Assembly (NCBI GenBank): GCA_039000515.1
Contig: JBCFYV010000012.1
Span: forward strand, 126,610,132-126,674,131
DNA from: Timema cristinae
Taxonomy: Eukaryota > Arthropoda > Insecta > Phasmatodea > Timematidae
Length of the DNA: 64,000 bases
Direction: 5' to 3'
Part shown: positions 58,011-64,000 of the stretch, piece after piece
Position numbering within the stretch: position 1 is the first letter of the stretch
Layout of the letters: each line of letters begins with the position of its first letter
Notes under the pieces: model-generated
Told to the model about the DNA's origin: nothing
What the model saw: the letters and a program-made list of their open reading frames with translations, nothing else
Database searches by the model: none
Program-made: the position numbers and the translations under genes

Positions 58011-58443
58011 CAATCACAATACCTCAGCGGCAGTTTGTTCAGATCTGGGCCGAAGGTCGTCATGTTTACCGTTTAGTTAATTGATATCTTCCAGCCGCAG
58101 GTAGGTCGGCGACAACCTCTCTTCCAGGAGTAGCTATGTTAACCAGCGACAGATTTATGTTATGACGTACTTAACTGGCTAGTTTGCTCTGGGAAGACGG
58201 TTAGGTTGTCAAGTGTAATCACCTTCCTCCTAAATTACCGGCCATCCTTCATCCGTGGGCCAGTTTGAGGAACCTTTTGTCATGGCTCAGATTATGAACT
58301 AAACCAAGGCTTTTCAACCTTTTTATGTCAAAGTTTCCCGTCTCTTGTTGGCTCACAATACTGTACCCAACATATTAGGAGTGAACACTTCATAGATTAT
58401 TTTTCTTTTGGCGTCCCGAGTGCTCAGAGGTAATGAGAGAACA
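58011..58443. other. Unique DNA, no gene seen
   Basis: No array, SINE head or recognisable coding sequence. Confidence 0.45.
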
Positions 58444-58751
58444 CGAACACTCTCGACTATGTCCGAGCACTACCGACTATGTCCGAACACTCTCGACTAT
58501 GTCCGAGCACTACCGACTATGTCCGAACACTCTCGGCTATGTCCGAGCACTACCGACTATGTCCGAACACTCTCGCTATGTCCGAGCACTACCGACTATG
58601 TCCGAACACTCTCGACTATGTCCGAACACTCTCAACTATGTCCGATCACTCCCGACTATGCTCGAACACTCCCGACTATGTCCGAACACTCTCGACTATG
58701 TCCGAACACTCTCCACTATGTCCGAACACTCCCGACTATGTCCGAACACAA
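58444..58751. repeat. 20-bp minisatellite, about 15 copies
   Basis: The unit is CACTCTCGACTATGTCCGAA, alternating in the first part with CACTACCGACTATGTCCGAA. The alternation (40-bp period) is strict from 58446 to about 58600 and then gives way to single units. Confidence 0.94.
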
Positions 58752-59112
58752 CCGAAATAGTACTCTATCCCCTGTCTACTAGAGTAATCATTTACCAGTT
58801 CAAGATAAACTTATACAAATACGTAATATTTTTCTCCGCGTATACAGCCAAAAATTATTTCTAAAATAACTTAAAATACGTGTCTCTTCTATCATTTCAC
58901 TATGCCAAATATAGATTTGTAATTTTTTTCAATTGAAATAATTTTATATTTTTATGAGTCAGTGGGCCGCGTGTTGAAGATCCCTGTATCAGCCTGCACT
59001 CCACCCGGACCTGTGGCTGGTTCCATACAGGGAGCGATCGTGAACCTATGGATACCGATTTGATTCCAGAGAAGTTCTAGAACACTTTACAGACCTTGAT
59101 CAACTTTTAATA
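58752..59112. other. AT-rich DNA, no gene seen
   Basis: No supported feature. Confidence 0.45.
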
Positions 59113-59172
59113 CAGTAAAGCCCCTTTAGTCCGAGCCTCGGTAGTTCAAAATTTCGGATAATTCGAACATAA
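59113..59172 (+). mobile_element. Possible pogo/Tigger-type terminal repeat
   Basis: TACAGTAAAGCCCCTTTAGT followed by CCGAGCCTCGGTAGTTC and CGGATAATTCGAACA resembles the ends of pogo/Tigger-class Tc1/mariner elements (CAGTAAA-CC, then CGGATAATTCGAAC), with TA as target site. No matching inverted end or transposase was found nearby. Confidence 0.35.
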
Positions 59173-59996
59173 TTTCAGGATTATGGAGAGAAAAGATCTG
59201 AGTAAAATGCGAAATATTTTATTGGTAATCAACCAAAGTGCCTTCTAATCGTTTTTCTGGAACAATTAGATACGCAATATTTTGTAATACTAAACAGTGC
59301 CTACATACGAATTGTAATCAAAATCATTAGAACTGATTTCCTTAAAATTGTTTGTTTTTCTTCCACCTTTAAGTAAACTCCCCCCTTATTTTACTATCAA
59401 TTTTAAGAATCTTGTGAGTAGCTACAACACTCTTGTAATCTGTGTGCGAAGTTTCAAGTTTGTACTTTATCGGGAAGTTTGAGAAAAACTCTCCAAGACA
59501 AACATACATCACGTGGCTTTTATTGTGTAAGATAATTTGAGTGACAAACCTTATTTTGATAATACTTTATCTGAACATAAAGAAAGAGCCAAGTGTAGAC
59601 CTATTAAATAAACTGTTTTTCTCTTTTCATTTCAAGAGTTGGTGATGTCTATTCTGCTTCCCTCCATCGTTTAATTGTGAGCTCCAGCCGACCTATCGGT
59701 GTGCTAGTGATATCCTAACTACCACACTGGGGGATAATGTGTGTCTATTACACATCGACCGGTCACGGATCACCACACACACTTTCTCGCGGCCTTACCT
59801 AGAAATACAGACATATGCTTCAAACTGGTAAGATACATGAAAAGAGATAATATACATTGTTGCAGAACCATAATGGAAAAAATAACATCACATTCCACTA
59901 AAGAGCATAACAACCATTATCATATTTCCCAGGCAGCCATTTAAAAATATATATTTGCTTACATCTCAGAAACTATTGGTTTTATTGAGTATAGTC
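59173..59996. other. AT-rich DNA, no gene recognised
   Basis: An open frame at 59741-59944 (67 codons) has no recognisable domain. Confidence 0.45.
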
Positions 59997-60205
59997 TACT
60001 CGCTTTGCTCGTAAGGGGCTCCGCCCCCAAAACCCCAGTGAGTTTTCTTTGCAAGTGGATGTAAACTAATTTAATTCCAGAGCCGTTTTTTAATACGTCT
60101 TACCGTTTAGCCACAAGAGACCTACAAAGAAAGGTCTGCACCGACTTTAAAGTTGCCCCACAAGTTTGCCAAATTTCAAGTTTCTAGCTCATCTGGAAGC
60201 GGGTA
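59997..60205. repeat. Dispersed repeat with GC-rich hairpin, second copy
   Basis: CTCGCTTTGCTCGTAAGGGG, GCTCCGCCCC and TTACCGTTTAGCCACAAGAG match 21786-22110 in the same orientation; GGGGCTCCGCCCC can fold back. An internal segment of about 85 bp present in the first copy is missing here. Confidence 0.7.
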
Positions 60206-60559
60206 CCTGACCGGCCTTGAACCCCGCTCTCCTCGTCATTGGCTGTCCATTTATGGCCCAGTAAACTCACAGTATTACCAAAGGTCCCGCAGTCGCCCAC
60301 CCGTTCTCCGCTCTATTTTGGTTCTTTTTACTGTCTATAAACTATATTTATTCCTAAAATTCAATCTTTCCTCAAATAATTATGTCTTCACCATTCAATA
60401 AAAATTATAAATAATTGAAATGTACATTTTCTTTTAACATTATCGATTATCACCAATCAAGGTTATATTGGTCATTAATATTATTGAAAGCACTTGATAT
60501 ATTTGAGAGTTTATCAGAAAGAAAAAACCTTGTAATAACGTTGTAGTTTTCTTACGCAA

Positions 60560-60650
60560 TCGGTCGAGAATTAGCACGAAATCGGCCGGTTGAGCTGACC
60601 ACTTCCTTAGACCATTCGACCACCGAGGTGGATCCATTTGGAATTAATTA
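60560..60650 (-). mobile_element. tRNA-like SINE head, minus strand
   Basis: The plus strand shows CTTAGACCATTCGACCACCG, the complement of an A-box-containing tRNA-like head. The B box is poorly preserved. Confidence 0.5.
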
Positions 60651-60908
60651 ACCTAATTAGATGTTAATGTGAAGCTCCCTTGTGGAAGAGCACCCTTAAG
60701 ACTAAAGACAAGTACCTTAAGAACCCAGTGATTGAGTGAGACACCTTGTCCAAGATGTAGCCCAGCTCCGGACTGTTGTTCCTCACACAGCTTAATGACA
60801 GAGCGGTGCATGCTGGGAGGCGCTCGTTTATCCGCCGTGATGGGTCCTAATGGCGTGTCGATCATGTCACGGGCTGACGCGGTCATTACACGGCTTGAAG
60901 CGTAACAA

Positions 60909-61038
60909 GGTCAGGAGGGAGTCCCGGGACTGGAGCTGGCCTAGATCTCCTCATTACAAGGTCAGGGGGAGTCCCGGGACTGTATCTGGCCTACATCTCC
61001 TCATTACAAGGTCAGGGGGGAGTCCCGGGACTGGATCT
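60909..61038. repeat. 50-bp repeat, nearly 3 copies
   Basis: The unit includes CAAGGTCAGGGGGAGTCCCG, GGACTG and CTGGCCTACATCTCCTCATT. AGTCCCGGGACT is a 12-bp palindrome present in every unit. Confidence 0.9.
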
Positions 61039-61084
61039 GGCTGACACATTCACGAGGAATATTATCATATTTTTCAACAGTTTG

Positions 61085-61320
61085 TTCTAGTATTGGGTCT
61101 GACGTGCTACTCTGTCAGTGGACTGGACTGCCTATGACTGGGAGATCTGGGTTCTCATCCCAGCTGGATGTACTTAGGGGAGTTTTTAATATTCGTTTAG
61201 TCAATTTTCCCTTCACGCAAATGATAGTACACTCCCTCTAAATTCCAGCTTCTTCATCCATAACACATTGGTGTGATCAGTACATAGGCGTACATCCCGA
61301 GCGGGTAGTAAGACGAGTGA
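61085..61320 (+). mobile_element. tRNA-derived SINE
   Basis: The head TCTGACGTGCTACTCTGTCA retains an A-box trace; the B box is GGGTTCTCATCCCAG near 61150. The body TTCCCTTCACGCAAATGATA and the 3' end CCCGAGCGGGTAGTAAGACG are clear. A minus-strand B box (GAGATTCGAACCTC, near 61352) right after it marks another fragment. Confidence 0.8.
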
Positions 61321-61967
61321 CCACTTGACCAGTGAGGCGTGTGTACGCAGGAGAGATTCGAACCTCAACCTCCTATCACTGATAACATTGTCAACATGTT
61401 AGACAGAAGTAAATATCGCAGGAAGTATCGTGAATAACATTGAGGCTCGCACGGACCGCGTTGTGAGAACTCCTGCTCTGGTCCTAAACTTGTTTGAGTG
61501 AGTCAGTCGTGCCGTTTCTCTCAGGTCCATTTCAAATTAACCCCCCCCCCCCCCCCTCACACGTAACAAGCCAGAGGAAGATTGTCATAGGTTCGACCTT
61601 GAGCTGTCAACCTCCTGTGAAACTACATCATCCCCCAACTTCTCAGAGGAAATAGTAATAGTAATAGTAATAGTCGTGCAAACATCTTTGAATTTGTTTA
61701 CTCACAAATCAAAAATAGAAAATTGCTGGAAAAAGGTTGGTATTGTTTTGTATCTAACACTTTTTTTAATTTTATAAATTGATAAACGAAACATTAAACA
61801 TAATAATTAAATACGCTAAGAATGATTTTTTTCACATTTATCAACCCATTTAATAAAATATGATATTCGATTACACTAATTAGTAATTACATATAACCGA
61901 TTCTATCTACTTTGTGAGCTATGTATTCTACGTACCATAAGGCTTAGAGCAAATGCGATTAAGGCTG
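61321..61967. other. Unique DNA with simple repeats, no gene seen
   Basis: It holds a C-run at about 61541-61556 and an (AATAGT)n run at 61650-61675. No coding region is supported. Confidence 0.5.
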
Positions 61968-62738
61968 GTCTTAAGACTCCTGGTTAAATATTAATCTGGC
62001 CGTTAAATATTTTTATCTGGTTGATATGTTAAAAGTGCGTCTTTTGACCGCCAGATAGCATTTATCTGCTAGATAAAATGTATTTATCCATCACATTTTT
62101 ATCAGGAGGTTTAAGTACCTGATAACTTTTATCTGAAATTTAAAAGTCGCGTTGCCATAGTTACCTAGTCAACTAAAATAAATCTGTTTTTAGGTTAAAA
62201 TCTTGGTTCGCGTGTTTAGTAAGTACAGGCCCAGGTTTTAAATATGTATAAATTTAGAACATTTTATTCACACTTTTATATAAACTGACAAGCTATTTGT
62301 ATAGTTATAATTATATAAGAACAAATTATTTAAATGAGAGTACAATAAATGAAATTTTGTAAACGTTGAACTCAGCTATTGCCCACATTTTGGCAGACAC
62401 CGAAATTAGTACTTGCAAGACATCTTAGCTTCTGCGCCCACGTGACGCCATCTGTTTACTCACATTCGTTTAACCGCCATTATTTAACAAATGTTGAGCG
62501 TTGTCACCACTCGCCAGGTTGTAGAGGTAGCAGCAGGGTTTATACGCATGCGCGCACCAGTAAAACCGGTACCAACCTTGCGTGTTCTGCATAAAATATA
62601 TTTATCCTTCAGATAGCTAGCTATCCGGCAGATAAATTCAGTTCATAATACGTGTAAAACATTAAAGAAGCTGATAACCTTTATCTGGTCGCTAACTTTA
62701 ACCTCCCGATAGCAATATTTATCCAGGAGTCATAAGAC
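61968..62738. mobile_element. Non-autonomous element with terminal inverted repeats
   Basis: The left end GTCTTAAGACTCCTGGTTAA ATATT and the right end, reverse-complemented as GTCTTATGACTCCTGGATAA ATATT, match at all but two positions. Subterminal sequence on both sides is rich in TTATCTGG/CAGATAA (GATA-type) motifs, in imperfect inverted arrangement. At 771 bp with no coding capacity it looks like a MITE. The possible target duplication (TTA/ATA) is imperfect, so the superfamily is undecided. Confidence 0.6.
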
Positions 62739-63815
62739 GAGTACAATTTGTAAATAAATCGTTGAGGAATCCCAGTTGATAATATTGACAAAAGCCAGTG
62801 AATGAAACACTTTAAGGTCATCCTGTAGCGAAGTTGATAGAATGTTTAGTGTATTTAATATTAATCTGAGAACCTAACGGACCAAGTTACATTTGTTGGT
62901 ATCTACGAGCTCAACTCATGGTCTAGATATTATCTGCACAGAACAAGAGACATTCAAGTGTGCGTTGATGCATTATTTAATAGACAACAGCGAAATCAAG
63001 ACAAGTTAAATAGTTTCTAAATATTGATTAAGTGTTTATACGTTTGTTGAATATTTTATTTTAAAATATGTTAAAACAGCACAAAACGACTCCTGGTGAT
63101 AGCCGTATTATCTACAGTCCTGTTTTCATGTATTCATACGTCGGTATTGTAATCTGCAGCGGTCACGTTTGAGAGATATTATCACTATTCATAAAATAAT
63201 AATAATAATAATAATAATACTTTAGTAAAATTGTATACATTTTGAAAGTAAACTCTTTGGTCTACGACTGCACGGAAAATCGATTAGTGTCACTGAAAAA
63301 AAGCTCTTTTTTGTTTGTGATGAGCTAAAAAAGGTTCAGGCGGCGGAAACTGCCAACTGCTGTATGTAATTACGGAAGTTGTTCAAGCTCATAAGTTGAA
63401 CAAGCACCTCTACTTCATAACTCGATAACGTAATATTCCAAATTGCGAAAGGCTCTCAGATCCGGCGAGAAGATAAGACGCTATCGCCGAGTTGGAGGGA
63501 TGTCCCCTTTGTAAAGGGTGGAGGATGACGCTCTAATGATCCTTGCTTGGCGTTTGAACCGCGAGAGCTGGACAGACGGACCTGGTCGGCGCCACTCAAG
63601 GCGTGTCATCATTACTGTCGAGAGAGGTTTGGCGGTGAAGTAACAAACACAGAGTAATAGCTCTGGGTGCTTACATCGGCGGCGAGGGAGCCCCTAACCC
63701 CTTCCTCTGGCCGACTGCACTCATTCCAGACGATACATATTCGATTCCTGGAGGGTCGACCCCAATATTTACTCTTTGAAAACCATACCATATCACTGTT
63801 TGCAGTGAGTTGTTT
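62739..63815. other. Unique DNA with degenerate SINE traces
   Basis: An (AAT)n run lies at 63198-63220. Near 63750, TATTCGATTCCTGGAGGGTC resembles a B box and pairs with TTTGATTCCCTGGAGG near 49430. No gene is recognised. Confidence 0.45.
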
Positions 63816-64000
63816 TTAACACCGCGTCTTACTACCCGTTCGGAGAATACGGATGCTTACTAATTACACTGAGTTAGGGATGAGTAAGGTAGAGTTTAGA
63901 GGAAGTGTACTCACATTTTCGTGGAGGGAGAGTGTAAAAATCAATTTTGGGAAAACCACCCTCATTACAGCCGACTGGGATTCGAACCCCAATATCTCCG
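63816..64000 (-). mobile_element. tRNA-derived SINE, minus strand, cut by window end
   Basis: ACCGCGTCTTACTACCCGTT is the complement of the shared 3' end, and GACTGGGATTCGAACCCCAA near 63970 is the B-box complement. The A-box part lies beyond the window. Confidence 0.8.

Noticed and set aside
60653..60886. 77-codon minus-strand frame
   Set aside because: No recognisable domain, and it overlaps SINE-like sequence at one end.

Overview
This window is eukaryotic and almost certainly arthropod, most likely insect. The basis is a divergent ionotropic receptor (IR) gene, a PIF/Harbinger transposon with a MADF/BESS-type accessory gene, many tRNA-derived SINEs with (AAT)n tails, canonical GT-AG introns inside the transposon genes, and AT-rich noncoding DNA. 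I cannot name the species from the sequence. There are no bacterial operons, no CRISPR array and no convincing tRNA or rRNA gene.

Layout. 0-8 kb: minisatellites of 16, 84, 25 and 43 bp with SINEs between them. 8-20 kb: SINEs, a 2.9-kb 25-bp array, then arrays of 29, 19, about 30, 11, 32 and 63 bp. 20-22.5 kb: SINE fragments and a dispersed repeat with a GC-rich hairpin. 22.5-26.5 kb: a decayed PIF/Harbinger element whose transposase (minus) and MADF accessory gene (plus) interlock on opposite strands; a 54-bp array sits inside the transposase core. 28.1-30.1 kb: the one ordinary gene, an IR of about 660 residues on the minus strand, broken by four single-base losses that all lie in homopolymers. 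30.2-33.3 kb: AT-rich DNA without genes. 33.3-39.5 kb: a 6.2-kb array of a 53-bp unit (about 117 copies). 39.5-64 kb: SINEs and arrays of 40, 26/32, 63, 46, 10, about 60, 46 (inverted), 20 and 50 bp, plus a terminal-inverted-repeat element at 62 kb.

The dominant feature is the density of unrelated tandem arrays: about 20 families with units of 10 to 84 bp fill roughly 26-27 kb, about 40% of the window. At least two grew inside transposable-element coding sequence: the 54-bp array in the Harbinger transposase, and the 46-bp array in the C-terminal end of a non-LTR retrotransposon ORF, present twice in opposite orientations. Most long open reading frames here are by-products of the arrays and are not annotated as genes. 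Many array units carry scattered single-base indels, and the IR breaks are all homopolymer losses, so residual consensus error in a long-read assembly must be considered before calling anything a pseudogene.
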